Source of the DNA: Bremerella sp. TYQ1
GTDB taxonomy: Bacteria; Planctomycetota; Planctomycetia; Pirellulales; Pirellulaceae
NCBI RefSeq assembly: GCF_020150455.1
Contig: NZ_CP083740.1
Coordinates: 620,001 to 684,000, forward strand
Length of the DNA stretch: 64,000 bases
Direction: 5' to 3'
Shown here: positions 43,559-53,458 of the stretch, one piece after another
Numbering within the stretch: the stretch's first letter is position 1
How the letters are laid out: each line of letters starts with the position of its first letter
Program-made: the position numbers and the translations under genes
Notes under the pieces: generated by a model
What the model was told of the DNA's origin: nothing
The model's input: only the letters and a program-made list of their open reading frames with translations
Databases searched by the model: none

Positions 43559-46009
43559 ATGCTCTACTTACGTAATGCTAGGCGGTTCCCAGCGACTGCG
43601 TTGGTGTGTCTTCTGGGGCTATGGATTGCCTCCGCGGCACAGGCTCAGGAAGAGTCGCAACCGACCATCAAATTTAATCGCGACGTCAAACCGATCCTGG
43701 CGAAAAAGTGTTTCGCTTGTCATGGACCAGGCGAGCAGGAAAGTGGTTTGCGCCTGGACGAACGCGAGAGCGCGACCGGGGAATCGGATTCCGGCATGTT
43801 GGCAGTCGTGCCGGGAAATGTCGAAGAAAGCGAGCTCATCCGTCGAATTGTCTCGCACGACGAGTTCGAGAAGATGCCCCCCGAAGGGAAGCCGGTCAAA
43901 CCGGAAGAGGTCGCCATCCTTAAGAAATGGATCGAAGAAGGGGCCCAATACCAAGGCCACTGGGCATTTGAGCCTGTTTCCGACCCCGAACCACCAGCAA
44001 CGAATCACAAAGACTGGGTCCAAAACCCAATCGACCAGTTCATCCTCGCCCGGCTCGAAGAGAACGGTTTAGAGCCGAACGCGAAAGCATCGAAGCGAAC
44101 TCTCATTCGTCGGGCCTATTACAACCTGACCGGGTTGCCGCCGACGAAGGAAGAGATTGAAGCGTTCGAAAAAGATGATTCGCCGGACGCATGGAAGAAC
44201 CTGGTCGACAAGCTGCTCGCTTCGGAGCATTACGGCGAGAAGTGGGGGCGGCACTGGCTCGACTTGGTTCGTTTTGCCGAAACGAACAGCTACGAGCGTG
44301 ACGGCGTGAAGCCAAACGCTTGGAAGTACCGCGACTACGTCATCCGTTCGTTCAACGAAAACAAGCCGTACGATCAGTTCATTATCGAGCAGCTTGCCGG
44401 CGACGAAATCGAAAACCCAACGCCGGAATCGATCATCGCAACCGGCTACTACAAACTGGGTGTGTGGGACGACGAACCTGCCGATCCGCTGCTGCACGAA
44501 TACGATCAGTACGACGACATTATCTCGACCACCAGTAAGACGTTCCTCGGCGTGACGATTGGTTGTGCACGTTGTCACGATCACAAGATCGATCCGATCA
44601 GTCAGGCCAACTACTACGAGTTCCTTTCGTTCTTCCGCGGAATGAAGCCTTACGGAAATCGTGGGGACGTATCATTCAGCCAACGAGAGATCTCGCCACA
44701 AGAGGTGATCTCGGCCCACGAGAATCATCGTCGGGAACGCGAAGCGGTCGAGAAACGCTTGAACGAAATCGTTTCGGCAGCGATCGATCAACTGCCACGT
44801 GAAGAACATCGCGAGGTTCGCAACCAGCGTAATCCAGACCGACGTCGTGAACGGATGGACGAACGCATCGCGGAACTCGTTCCGAACGAAGCGTCGGAAT
44901 ATGCCGAGTTGAAACGACAACTCGACGCGATTCATGACAAAGAAAAGTATTTGCCGGCACGAGAATTTGCTCTCGCTGTGAATAAGGCGAACAAGCAACC
45001 GCCGGAAACGACCATCATGATGCGTGGCAATCCGCACGTTCCTGGGGATGTGGTCGAACCCAACTTTCCGAAGTTCTTCAAAGTGGCCAAGCCAGTTGTG
45101 CCGGAGCCATCGGAGCAGCAGGAAACGTCCGGTCGCCGCTTAGTGCTCGCCAAGTGGATTGCTTCGGAAGAGAACCTGATGACGGCTCGCGTCATGGTGA
45201 ACCGATTGTGGCAGTTCCAGTTTGGACGCGGCCTGGTTCGATCTTCGAGCAACTTTGGTCAACTAGGTACTCCGCCTACGCATCCGCTCCTGCTCGATTG
45301 GCTCACGCAAGAGTTCATCGACAGTGGCTGGGACATCAAGCACATGCAGCGACTGATGATGCTATCGTCTGCCTATCAGATGTCGTCCGCGGGTGCCGAA
45401 AAAGGGCTCGCTGAAGATCCTGCTAACGAATTGTTCTGGCGATTCAACTCGCGTCGTTTGACTGCCGAAGAAGTCCGTGACTCGATTCTCGCGGTCAACG
45501 GTCGACTGAACGACAAGATGTATGGGCATGGCTTTTACCCGCAGATTTCCGCGGAAGTGATGGCCGGTCAGTCGAAGCCTGGCGATGGCTGGGGCAATTC
45601 GTCCTACGAAGAGCAAGCTCGCCGAGCCGTGTACATTCATGTGAAACGATCGCTGGTCACGCCAATCCTGTCCAGCTTCGACTTCCCAGAAACGGATGCT
45701 CCGTGCGAAGAACGTTTCGTCACCACGCAGCCGGCTCAGGCATTGGGCATGATCAACGGCCACTTTGCCAATCAGCAAGCGTCTGAACTGGCCAAGCGAG
45801 TGCGAGAGACAGGCGCGACTTCGCAGGAAGACAAGATCCGCGAAGCGATCCAGTTCGCTATGGCTCGCGAAGCAAACGATCAAGACGTGAAGATCGGCAT
45901 CTCGCTAATGAGCGATTTGCAGAAAGACCACGGTCTCGATGACCAACGGGCTTTCGACTTGTACTGCTTGATGCTGATTAACTTGAATGAATTCTTCTTC
46001 CTGGACTAA
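43559..46009 (+). CDS. Exported cytochrome-like PSCyt1-DUF1549-DUF1553 protein
   Basis: An 816-aa planctomycete protein with a signal peptide (1-30, ending AAQAQ). The PSCyt1 domain has one haem site, CFACH (51-55), and GLRLD. The DUF1549 domain (about 150-360) has NPIDQFILARLEENGL and WGRHWLDLVRFAETNSYERD. DUF1553 (about 540-780) has RLVLAKWIASEENLMTARVMVNRLWQFQFGRGLV. It is paired with a DUF1501 gene 64 bp downstream, the usual partner. Periplasmic redox or carbohydrate metabolism is suspected, but the biochemistry is unknown. The ATG at 43559 was chosen because it starts the signal peptide; a TTG at 43493 would add 22 residues. Confidence 0.9.
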   Translation: MLYLRNARRFPATALVCLLGLWIASAAQAQEESQPTIKFNRDVKPILAKKCFACHGPGEQESGLRLDERESATGESDSGMLAVVPGNVEESELIRRIVSHDEFEKMPPEGKPVKPEEVAILKKWIEEGAQYQGHWAFEPVSDPEPPATNHKDWVQNPIDQFILARLEENGLEPNAKASKRTLIRRAYYNLTGLPPTKEEIEAFEKDDSPDAWKNLVDKLLASEHYGEKWGRHWLDLVRFAETNSYERDGVKPNAWKYRDYVIRSFNENKPYDQFIIEQLAGDEIENPTPESIIATGYYKLGVWDDEPADPLLHEYDQYDDIISTTSKTFLGVTIGCARCHDHKIDPISQANYYEFLSFFRGMKPYGNRGDVSFSQREISPQEVISAHENHRREREAVEKRLNEIVSAAIDQLPREEHREVRNQRNPDRRRERMDERIAELVPNEASEYAELKRQLDAIHDKEKYLPAREFALAVNKANKQPPETTIMMRGNPHVPGDVVEPNFPKFFKVAKPVVPEPSEQQETSGRRLVLAKWIASEENLMTARVMVNRLWQFQFGRGLVRSSSNFGQLGTPPTHPLLLDWLTQEFIDSGWDIKHMQRLMMLSSAYQMSSAGAEKGLAEDPANELFWRFNSRRLTAEEVRDSILAVNGRLNDKMYGHGFYPQISAEVMAGQSKPGDGWGNSSYEEQARRAVYIHVKRSLVTPILSSFDFPETDAPCEERFVTTQPAQALGMINGHFANQQASELAKRVRETGATSQEDKIREAIQFAMAREANDQDVKIGISLMSDLQKDHGLDDQRAFDLYCLMLINLNEFFFLD

Positions 46010-46073
46010 CGCACGACGGTTTTCTGTCGGACGTTAATTCAGTGAATGAAACATATTGGAAGGAAGGGTAATC

Positions 46074-47549
46074 ATGTCAAACTCGGAAATGCCGAAGTCC
46101 AGCTATTGTGGCAATACCCGGCGAGAGTTTTTGTGGAACGCAGGGGCGAAGTTCCCTGGGCTTGCACTCACCTACATGCTGGCCAAGGATGGCTTCCTCG
46201 CGAACCAGGCGATGGCTGCCGATGGCGTCAGCGCGTTCGATAATCCGCTGGCTGCTAAACAGCCGATGTTCGAAGGCAAAGCCAAGAACGTCATCTTCCT
46301 GTTCATGTATGGCGGTCCGAGCCATGTCGATACGTTCGACTACAAGCCGAAACTGTACGGACTGGACGGTAAAACGGTCCCTGTGAAAACCAAGGGTCGT
46401 GGCGGCGAAAAGAATGAAGGCCGCGTCGTCGGTCCGAAGTGGAACTTCAAGCAGTATGGCGAATCAGGGCAGTGGGTTTCCGACTTGTTCCCTCACTTGG
46501 CGACTTGTGTCGATGACATCGCCTTCCTGAAGTCGTGTCAGGCCGACTCACCTATTCATGGTTCGGCCATGTTGATGATGAACTCGGGGCGAATCCTCAG
46601 CGGATATCCAACGCTCGGTTCATGGGTCAACTACGGCTTGGGGACGGTCAATCAAAACCTGCCTGGCTATGTGGTCATGCTGGACCCTAGCGGCGGTCCG
46701 ATCAGTGGTGCAAAGAACTGGACGTGCGGCTTCATGCCGGCGAACTACCAGGGAACGATCTTCCGCAGCAAGGGTGCTCCCATTATCGACCTGGCTACGC
46801 CGGATGGAATGACGCGTGCCGCTCAACGGCGAATCTTGGATGCGATGAAGGAAGCCAACCAGCAGCACTTCGAGGCCCGCAGCGACAACACCGAATTGTC
46901 GTCACGGATTGCGAGCTACGAACTGGCTTACCGCATGCAGGAACATGCCCCGGAAGCGGTCGACTTGAATACCGAATCGGAAGACACCAAGCAGTTGTAC
47001 GGCATGGACAATCCGGAGACGGAAGAATTCGGTCGTCGTTGTTTGATGGCTCGCCGATTGGTCGAACGTGGCGTTCGTTTTGTTCAGCTTTATTCCGGCG
47101 GTCACCACAACGACAACAACTGGGACGCCCACGGCGACTTGGAAAAGAACCACAACTACCACGCCGGTCGTACCGACAAGCCGATCGCCGGTCTGATTAA
47201 AGACCTGAAGCGTAAGGGCATGCTGGACGATACGCTGATTGTCTGGGGTGGTGAGTTCGGTCGTCAGCCTACCGCCGAATACGAAAAGGGTACCGGACGA
47301 GATCACAACTCGTACGGCTTCACCATGTGGATGGCTGGTGGCGGCATCAAGGGTGGCGTCTCGTACGGGGCGACCGATGAACTGGGCGCTGAAGCGGTGG
47401 AGAATCCGCTGCATGTTCGCCGAATTCACGCGACCATCTTGAATCAGTTGGGACTCGACCCGAACCACTTGAGCTACTTCTATAGCGGCTTGGATCAGAA
47501 GCTGGTCGGCGTCGAACACACCGAACCGATTCACGAGATCATCACGTGA
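46074..47549 (+). CDS. Tat-exported DUF1501 protein (alkaline-phosphatase-like fold)
   Basis: A 491-aa protein with a twin-arginine signal (TRREFLWNAG near 15-24). The DUF1501 core shows NVIFLFMYGGPSHVDTFDYKPKL, HGSAMLMMNSGR, VQLYSGG, DTLIVWGGEFGRQPTAE and GRDHNSYGFTMWMAGGGIKGG. The last segments match the metal-binding region of alkaline-phosphatase/sulfatase-fold enzymes. The GGAAGGG site fits the ATG. It forms a pair with the PSCyt1-DUF1549-DUF1553 gene. The substrate is unknown. A terminator follows. Confidence 0.92.
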   Translation: MSNSEMPKSSYCGNTRREFLWNAGAKFPGLALTYMLAKDGFLANQAMAADGVSAFDNPLAAKQPMFEGKAKNVIFLFMYGGPSHVDTFDYKPKLYGLDGKTVPVKTKGRGGEKNEGRVVGPKWNFKQYGESGQWVSDLFPHLATCVDDIAFLKSCQADSPIHGSAMLMMNSGRILSGYPTLGSWVNYGLGTVNQNLPGYVVMLDPSGGPISGAKNWTCGFMPANYQGTIFRSKGAPIIDLATPDGMTRAAQRRILDAMKEANQQHFEARSDNTELSSRIASYELAYRMQEHAPEAVDLNTESEDTKQLYGMDNPETEEFGRRCLMARRLVERGVRFVQLYSGGHHNDNNWDAHGDLEKNHNYHAGRTDKPIAGLIKDLKRKGMLDDTLIVWGGEFGRQPTAEYEKGTGRDHNSYGFTMWMAGGGIKGGVSYGATDELGAEAVENPLHVRRIHATILNQLGLDPNHLSYFYSGLDQKLVGVEHTEPIHEIIT

Positions 47550-47601
47550 GCCGGATCGGTTCCAATTAACGCAGCAACGCGACCATTTCGCGCATTTTAA
47601 C

Positions 47602-47636
47602 AAGCGGCCTGTCGGAAAACGCCGGGCCGCTTTTTT
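47602..47636 (+). terminator. Terminator after the DUF1501 gene
   Basis: AAGCGGCC and GGCCGC(TT) form the stem, followed by six T residues, 53 bp after the stop. Confidence 0.8.
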
Positions 47637-47734
47637 GCTGCGCCGCGGTCGGGGTCGCGTCGTGGGGGAAACCGGGTAGAATACGGAAAGATGCCTTGGT
47701 GAAGGGTCTTTTCTCCCAACGAAGTGGTGCAGCG

Positions 47735-49333
47735 ATGAGTAGTATCGATTTAAAAGGATTGGATATCGATGTCGAAGACGTTCGCCGAAACATGGCGCCT
47801 TCGACCCTTTACGAAGAAGCGATTCGCGACGAAGAAGACGCCGCCATCGCCGATTCCGGGGCTTTGATTGCCTACAGCGGCGAAAAAACAGGCCGTTCGC
47901 CGAAAGACAAACGCGTTGTCGAATCGGAAGAGTCGAAGAATGACGTCTGGTGGGGACCGATCAATATCCCGATCGAAGACCATACCTATCGCATCAATCT
48001 CGAGCGTGCGAAAGATTATCTCAACACCCGTAAAAAGCTGTATGTGGTCGATGCGTTTGCCGGGTGGGACCCGAAGTATCGGCTGAAGATTCGTGTGATT
48101 TGCTCGCGTCCGTACCACGCGTTGTTCATGCACACGATGCTCATTCGCCCAACCCACGAAGAGCTGCAAAACTTCGGCGAGCCAGACGTGGTGATCTACA
48201 ACGCCGGGCGTTTTCCCGCCAACCGACATACGCCTGGCATGACGTCGAAGACAAGCGTCGACGTCAACTTGGAAGACCGCGAGATGGTCATCCTGGGGAC
48301 GGAATACGCCGGAGAAATGAAGAAGGGCGTGTTCACGATGATGAACTATTACATGCCCAAGCAAGGCGTCCTATCAATGCACTGCAGCGCGACCACCGAG
48401 CCAGGCTCGGACCGCAGCAGCATCTTGTTCGGTCTATCCGGCACCGGGAAAACGACTCTTTCGGCCGATCCGAAGCGACTGTTGATTGGCGACGACGAAC
48501 ATTGCTGGAGCGATGATGGCGTCTTTAATATTGAAGGGGGTTGCTACGCCAAAGCAATCGATCTGACGCCGGACAACGAGCCAGAAATCTTCCAGGCCCT
48601 GCGGTTTGGTTCGGTGCTGGAAAACGTGGTCTACGACAAAGAAGACCACCACGTCGACTTCACCGATACCAGCATCACGCAAAATACCCGTGGTGCGTAT
48701 CCGATCGAGTTCATCCGCAACGCGAAGATCCCTTGCGTGGCCGGTCATCCGACCGACGTGATCTTCCTGACATGCGACGCGTTTGGCGTGCTGCCTCCGG
48801 TAAGCAAGCTCACTTCGGCCCAGGCGATGTATCACTTTATCTCCGGCTACACCGCTAAGATTGCGGGGACGGAAGTTGGAGTGACGGAGCCACAAGCGAC
48901 GTTCAGTCCTTGCTTCGGCGGGCCGTTTTTGGTTTGGCATCCTGGCAAATATGCCGAGCTGTTGGCTGAAAAACTGGAAAAGCATAACGCCAACGTTTGG
49001 CTGGTGAACACCGGCTGGACCGGCGGAGCCCATGGTGCCGGGTCGCGGATCAAGCTGAAATATACCCGAGCCATCATCGACGCCATTCACAGCGGTGAAC
49101 TGGCCAATGCCCCAACAGCTGAAGATCCGGTCTTTGGCATTCACGTCCTGCAAGAATGCCCAGGCGTTCCGGCAGAAATCTTGAATCCGAAGGGGACGTG
49201 GAGCGATCCTGCGGCCTACGATCAAACGGCTGCCAAGCTGGCGTCACTATTTATTGATAATTTTCAGAACTACAGTTCTGGCGTGAGTGAAGACGTCCGT
49301 CAGGCCGGTCCCGTGGCGAAAACTTCGGTCTAG
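47735..49333 (+). CDS. pckA: Phosphoenolpyruvate carboxykinase (ATP)
   Basis: A 532-aa ATP-dependent PEP carboxykinase. It converts oxaloacetate and ATP to PEP, CO2 and ADP, the first step of gluconeogenesis, in the cytoplasm. The substrate region YSGEKTGRSPKDK (47-59), the P-loop GLSGTGKTTL (233-242), the kinase-2/metal site IGDDEHCW (251-258) and the late VNTGWTGG motif are all present, and the length is normal. It is preceded by a terminator and so probably has its own promoter. The ATG at 47735 starts the family N-terminus; a start at 47696 has no added support. Confidence 0.96.
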   Translation: MSSIDLKGLDIDVEDVRRNMAPSTLYEEAIRDEEDAAIADSGALIAYSGEKTGRSPKDKRVVESEESKNDVWWGPINIPIEDHTYRINLERAKDYLNTRKKLYVVDAFAGWDPKYRLKIRVICSRPYHALFMHTMLIRPTHEELQNFGEPDVVIYNAGRFPANRHTPGMTSKTSVDVNLEDREMVILGTEYAGEMKKGVFTMMNYYMPKQGVLSMHCSATTEPGSDRSSILFGLSGTGKTTLSADPKRLLIGDDEHCWSDDGVFNIEGGCYAKAIDLTPDNEPEIFQALRFGSVLENVVYDKEDHHVDFTDTSITQNTRGAYPIEFIRNAKIPCVAGHPTDVIFLTCDAFGVLPPVSKLTSAQAMYHFISGYTAKIAGTEVGVTEPQATFSPCFGGPFLVWHPGKYAELLAEKLEKHNANVWLVNTGWTGGAHGAGSRIKLKYTRAIIDAIHSGELANAPTAEDPVFGIHVLQECPGVPAEILNPKGTWSDPAAYDQTAAKLASLFIDNFQNYSSGVSEDVRQAGPVAKTSV

Positions 49334-49444
49334 CCTGGGTGATTCTCGTCTCGTTTCCGATTATGCTCGAACATCGGCCTGCGCAAATTGAAACGCGCCG
49401 GCCTGTTGGCGACGCAAATCCCACCCCCTCGGAGATGAGACGAC

Positions 49445-50896
49445 ATGACGACTCGAGTCTTCCTCTTCCTGCCCTTATTCCTGACGGTGCTTGGCCTCTT
49501 CGGCGAATCGACTTTGGATGCTGCCGAAGCGAAGCGGCCGAATTTTGTCTTCTTTCTCGTCGACGATCTCGGTTGGGCCGATCTTTCCTGCTACGGCAGT
49601 ACGTTTCACGAGACGCCCAACATAGATGCCTTTGCGAAAAGTGGCATGAAGTTCTACCAGGCCTACACCGCTTGTCCGGTCTGCTCGCCGACGCGGGCCT
49701 CAATTCTCACCGGGCGGCATCCGGTTCGTGTTGATGTGACCGACTGGATTCCTGGCAACAGCGGGACCGGGAAGTTTCTCCAAGTCGAAGATCGCGACAA
49801 TCTCGCCCTAGAAGAAGTTACCATTGCCGAAGTGCTGAAAGGGGAGGGGTATCAAACCTTCTTTGCCGGCAAATGGCATCTCGGTGACAAAGGGCATTGG
49901 CCCACCGACCAAGGGTTCGACATCAATATCGGAGGGCACGATCGTGGTTCGCCGCCGGGCGGTTATTACGCACCGTGGAACAATCCCGTGCTCGAAGCAA
50001 AGGAAGATGGCGAATACCTGACCGAACGCCTGACTGAGGAATCGATCAAGTTCCTCGAGAACCGCGACGAAGCCAAGCCGTTTTTCCTTTATCTTTGCTA
50101 TTACAATGTCCACACGCCGATTCAGCCTTATAAGAAACGCGTCGAGTACTTCGAAGCAAAGAAGGGCAACATCGAAGGCAAAACGCCGGTAATTGCCGAG
50201 CATGAAGGGCAGTCTCGGGCACGTCAGGACAACGCCGCTTACGCATCGATGGTTGCCGCCGTCGATCAAAGCGTCGGGGATATCCTTGCGAAGCTGGACG
50301 AGTTGAAGCTCGACGACGACACCGTGGTTTGCTTTTTTTCTGATAACGGCGGCTTGTGCACGCTGGGCAAAAACCGCGTGGCGCCGACTTCCAATTTGCC
50401 GCTTCGTAGTGGTAAAGGATGGCTGTACGAAGGGGGCGTTCGCAGTCCGATGATCGTTCGTGCTCCTGGCGTGACTCAAGCCGGCAGCAGCACCGAGTCG
50501 CCGGTCGTTAGCACCGACTTCTTCCCAACGATGCTGGAACTTGCCGACTTGCCACTGCAGCCGAAGTTGCATGCCGATGGCGAGTCGCTTGTCGCGATGC
50601 TTGGTGGTGATGATCCAGCCGAGAAACGAACGTTCTACTGGCATTACCCGCACTACCATGGTTCGACATGGAAGCCAGGCGCTTCGATTCGCGACGGCGA
50701 CTGGAAGCTGATCGAGTTTTACGAATATGACGAAGTCGAACTGTACAACCTGGCTGACGATCCTGGCGAGAAGAACGACTTGAGCAAGTCGATGCCGGAA
50801 AAGACGACCCAGCTTCGCGAGAAGCTTCGCACCTGGCAAAAAGAAATGAACGCCAAGATGCCGGAGCCGAACCCAAAGTATCGCGGCGCGAAATAG
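49445..50896 (+). CDS. Exported sulfatase
   Basis: A 483-aa arylsulfatase-family enzyme. The signal peptide (1-27) is followed by the metal-binding VDDLGWADL (Asp40, Asp41). The formylglycine site is [11 protein letters not shown] with Cys80 (CxPxR), to be oxidised by an FGE maturase not in this window. KWHLG, SDNGG (second metal site) and a complete C-terminal domain are present. It probably desulfates algal or other sulfated polysaccharides, typical of marine planctomycetes; the exact substrate is unknown. Unlike the remnant at 4853-4966, this gene is intact. Confidence 0.94.
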   Translation: MTTRVFLFLPLFLTVLGLFGESTLDAAEAKRPNFVFFLVDDLGWADLSCYGSTFHETPNIDAFAKSGMKFYQAYTACPVCSPTRASILTGRHPVRVDVTDWIPGNSGTGKFLQVEDRDNLALEEVTIAEVLKGEGYQTFFAGKWHLGDKGHWPTDQGFDINIGGHDRGSPPGGYYAPWNNPVLEAKEDGEYLTERLTEESIKFLENRDEAKPFFLYLCYYNVHTPIQPYKKRVEYFEAKKGNIEGKTPVIAEHEGQSRARQDNAAYASMVAAVDQSVGDILAKLDELKLDDDTVVCFFSDNGGLCTLGKNRVAPTSNLPLRSGKGWLYEGGVRSPMIVRAPGVTQAGSSTESPVVSTDFFPTMLELADLPLQPKLHADGESLVAMLGGDDPAEKRTFYWHYPHYHGSTWKPGASIRDGDWKLIEFYEYDEVELYNLADDPGEKNDLSKSMPEKTTQLREKLRTWQKEMNAKMPEPNPKYRGAK

Positions 50897-51006
50897 GACA
50901 TGTCCCCCTGGTTTGTGAAGCTTGCTAGCTCAGCTACAATCGAGCCCCAACACCCCTCCTGTTAAAAAGCTAATCCTCGTGAGAAACCGCTAAAAGGACC
51001 TGGTTA

Positions 51007-52314
51007 ATGCTGAATTCCAAAGTCATCGGACTCTCGGTGATGATGTTCCTCCAATTCTTTGTTTGGGGGGCTTGGTACGTAACGGTTGGCAACTATATGG
51101 ACGCCAACGGAATGACCGACCAGATTAGTTGGGCATACACCGTGGCTCCGATCGCGGCGATCATTTCACCATTTTTCCTGGGGTTTGTCGCGGATCGCTA
51201 CTTTGCCTCGGAACGCGTCCTGGCCGTGCTGCACCTGCTTGGTGCTGGGGCGATGTTGGCCGCCCCGTTTGCTGCTGAGGTGACGATCAGCGCGAAAGAC
51301 ATGGACCCCGAATCGTTCATGACAACGATTTACTCGTCGGCGTTCATCGTGACGTTGCTGCTGCATGTTCTCTGTTATATGCCGACGCTGGGGCTAACCA
51401 ATACGTTGGCGTTCTCGAACATTGACGATCAAGAAACGCAGTTTCCGATCATTCGCGTGTTCGGCACCATCGGTTGGATTGTCGCCAACTTGACGGTCAG
51501 CAGTATCTTTGGTGCGGATACGACCGCTCAGCAGTTCTACATCACCTCGGCTGCCGGCGTGGCGTTGGGTATCTTCAGCTTCTTCCTGCCGCACACCCCA
51601 CCACCTTCGGCGGGGAAAGCGGTTACGTTCCGCGAGATCGTGGGGGCCGATACCCTGTCGCTGATGAAAGAACGCTCGTTCTTCGTCTTTATCTTGGGGT
51701 CGTTCCTAATCTGTATTCCGCTGGCAGCTTACTATGCGTTTGCTCCTGTGTTCGTGAAGCATACCGGCTTTGAAGCACCCGGCAGTATTATGTCGATGGG
51801 GCAGGGCTCGGAAATCATCTTCATGCTGCTGATGCCGCTCTTTTTCGCTCGCTTGGGCGTGAAGTGGATGTTGTTCGTTGGTATGGCTGCTTGGGTGCTA
51901 CGATATGGTTTGTTCGCCGGTGCCGAAGGTTTGGATGGCAACTTGCCGTATCCGCTGGTGATCGGCGGTATCTTGCTGCACGGTATCTGTTACGACTTCT
52001 TCTTTGTGACCGGCTTTATCTACACCGATAAGAAGTGCACCAAAGAGACCCGAGGCCAGGCTCAAGGCTTCCTGGTTCTCGTCACCCAAGGTTTGGGGCT
52101 CGGGATTGGTGCTCAGGTCATTGGTTGGCTGTTTGAATCGCAAACGACGACCGAAGGCGCCGTCACGGTCACCAACTGGCAAATGTTCTGGTTGGTTCCT
52201 TGTATTGCGTCGGCTGTCGTGATGCTGCTGTTCGGTCTCCTCTTTAATGACAAAGTGGACGAAGCGGATGGGGATGCCGACGAGGACGTTCCTGCCACCG
52301 AAGGAACCCATTAA
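51007..52314 (+). CDS. MFS transporter, nucleoside:H+ symporter type
   Basis: A 435-aa, about 12-helix inner-membrane transporter of the nucleoside-proton symporter family. Family-like segments include MFLQFFVWGAWYVTVGNYM, ISPFFLGFVADRYFASERVLAVLHLLGA, GTIGWIVANL and HGICYDFFFVTGFIYTDKK. It probably imports a nucleoside or a similar compound. AAAGGA lies about eight bases before the ATG. The gene is followed by a strong terminator that separates it from the tad locus. The acidic C-terminal tail (DEADGDADEDV) is unremarkable. Confidence 0.9.
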   Translation: MLNSKVIGLSVMMFLQFFVWGAWYVTVGNYMDANGMTDQISWAYTVAPIAAIISPFFLGFVADRYFASERVLAVLHLLGAGAMLAAPFAAEVTISAKDMDPESFMTTIYSSAFIVTLLLHVLCYMPTLGLTNTLAFSNIDDQETQFPIIRVFGTIGWIVANLTVSSIFGADTTAQQFYITSAAGVALGIFSFFLPHTPPPSAGKAVTFREIVGADTLSLMKERSFFVFILGSFLICIPLAAYYAFAPVFVKHTGFEAPGSIMSMGQGSEIIFMLLMPLFFARLGVKWMLFVGMAAWVLRYGLFAGAEGLDGNLPYPLVIGGILLHGICYDFFFVTGFIYTDKKCTKETRGQAQGFLVLVTQGLGLGIGAQVIGWLFESQTTTEGAVTVTNWQMFWLVPCIASAVVMLLFGLLFNDKVDEADGDADEDVPATEGTH

Positions 52315-52343
52315 GCGTCGCCGCTTGCACAATATGACCCTAG

Positions 52344-52381
52344 AAAACGCCGCCACGAGCTTTCGTGAGCGGCGTTTTTTA
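52344..52381 (+). terminator. Terminator after the MFS gene
   Basis: AACGCCGC-CACGA and TCGTG-a-GCGGCGTT form a long stem with one bulge and a tight loop, followed by six T residues. Confidence 0.85.
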
Positions 52382-52653
52382 TTGGTGCTGGACACTTTTT
52401 AAAGCGTGTAAGTGCCGTATTTTCCAGGGTTTATTGCACGCACCGGAAAATTCTTGGTGATTCGCCGAGTTTTTCTAAAGGTCGTAATTTGACACGTAGC
52501 AGACGTGACATAGGTTTCAGGTGTTCAGGCAAGTGCACCGCACGACACCTGGATGGCAACAGGATTCGTTGCCGGACATTTCTCGTCTCATCTGGAACTC
52601 ATCAAAACCTTATTTAGGGAAACGAGATCCCGGTGTGCGGGCAAGGTCTGCTG

Positions 52654-52746
52654 CCAACGTCCCCCGACAAAGGCAAACTGGTCGTGAGGCCAGGACGCAA
52701 AGCCAAGGACCACATCCGTGTGGTAGCCGGGCTGCCGAAGGGTTGA
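52654..52746 (+). ncRNA. Cyclic di-GMP class I (GEMM-I) riboswitch
   Basis: The sequence fits the GEMM-I aptamer. It has AAAGGCAAAC at 52669-52678, a P1b hairpin CTGGTC-GTGA-GGCCAG (GNRA-type tetraloop at 52684-52687), the hallmark GACGCAAAGCC at 52694-52704, a short P2 stem (CCAC/GTGG), and GGTAGCCGGGCTGCCGAAGG at 52722-52741. An outer stem can form between CAACgtCCC and GGGTTG (52740-52745). It lies 172 bp upstream of the Flp pilin gene on the same strand, so it should control transcription or translation of the pilin in response to c-di-GMP. Confidence 0.9.
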
Positions 52747-52861
52747 CTCCGGACGACTTCGTCCACTTCCTGATGGCTGTGTATGGGACTGAGGCATTAC
52801 CAAGAGGACCGCGTTCAACCGAGTTTTGCAGACCAACGTGATGGATTCGTCATGGTTGAAC
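52741..52861 (+). promoter_or_regulatory. Candidate riboswitch expression platform
   Basis: GGTTGA (52741-52746, the 3' strand of the aptamer outer stem) can pair with TCAACC (52815-52820). The same TCAACC, as part of GTTCAACC (52813-52820), can instead pair with GGTTGAAC (52854-52861). These alternatives are mutually exclusive, as in a switching expression platform. There is no T tract after 52861, so an intrinsic terminator is not evident. The rest of 52382-52918 shows no other gene. Confidence 0.5.
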
Positions 52862-52918
52862 AGCGGTAGTAAGCATCCTTAGTATTGTGCCGATTTTAGG
52901 CAACGTTGGAGAATTCTC

Positions 52919-53119
52919 ATGCAAGGTCTCATCCAGAAAGTACAGAACTTCCTCGTATCGGAAGACGGTCCCACCGCGGTTGAATACGCCGTGATGCTGG
53001 CTCTGATCGTCATCGTATGTCTGTCCGCCATCTCGGCGATCGGTACCCAGGCGAACGCTACGTTCACCAAGATTGGTACGGACATGCAAACCGCCAACAC
53101 CACTGGTGGTGCGGTATAA
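52919..53119 (+). CDS. flp: Flp-family type IVb pilin
   Basis: A 66-aa prepilin. The leader MQGLIQKVQNFLVSEDG is followed by PTAVEYAVMLALIVIVCLSAI, matching the Flp cleavage motif G/xTAxEY and the hydrophobic helix that polymerises into the pilus. CpaA (53459) should cleave it. GGAG lies seven bases before the ATG within the palindrome GAGAATTCTC (52909-52918). Two terminators follow directly, so the pilin mRNA is probably made separately and abundantly. It is under the c-di-GMP riboswitch. Confidence 0.94.
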   Translation: MQGLIQKVQNFLVSEDGPTAVEYAVMLALIVIVCLSAISAIGTQANATFTKIGTDMQTANTTGGAV

Positions 53120-53130
53120 ACCGCCACTCA

Positions 53131-53164
53131 AACGCGTGTGCCACTTTCGGCATACGCGTTTTTT
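53131..53164 (+). terminator. First terminator after flp
   Basis: AACGCGTgTGCC and GGCAtACGCGTT form a 12-bp stem with one mismatch, followed by a run of T residues. Confidence 0.85.
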
Positions 53165-53177
53165 CGTGAAACACTGG

Positions 53178-53222
53178 AAAGCCCCGGGGCACCCTTACAC
53201 GGGGACCTACGGGGCTTTTCGC
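53178..53222 (+). terminator. Second terminator after flp
   Basis: AAAGCCCCG and CGGGGCTTT form a 9-bp stem with T-rich sequence after it. The loop contains further G/C runs. Confidence 0.65.
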
Positions 53223-53311
53223 TTTTTCGGATTAGTCCGGTCGTGGCGGGAATAACAATACACCGCGCTGTTGCAACCTGCACGGAATAGGCAGAAATCG
53301 GGGAAAATATG

Positions 53312-53363
53312 GTCTCCGACACCGCATGGTTGCCAGGGTGAGCTACTGTTTTGTGCCGGAGAC
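53312..53363 (+). promoter_or_regulatory. Leader hairpin upstream of cpaA
   Basis: GTCTCCG (53312-53318) and CGGAGAC (53357-53363) are complementary in the untranslated region before cpaA. A second hairpin, CCTCGC/GCGAGG (53425-53445), ends just before the GAGGAG ribosome binding site. Both may affect translation of the tad genes. The function is inferred. Confidence 0.35.
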
Positions 53364-53458
53364 TGCTGTCGCAGCTTCCGGAAACAAGTCGTGGTATCCC
53401 TGTATTTGCGCATTTAGTGGTCGGCCTCGCATAAGACGCGCGAGGTGAGGAGAAAGTC

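Noticed and set aside
49808..50839. 343-codon open frame on the - strand
   Set aside because: It is antisense to the intact sulfatase gene and has low-complexity composition.
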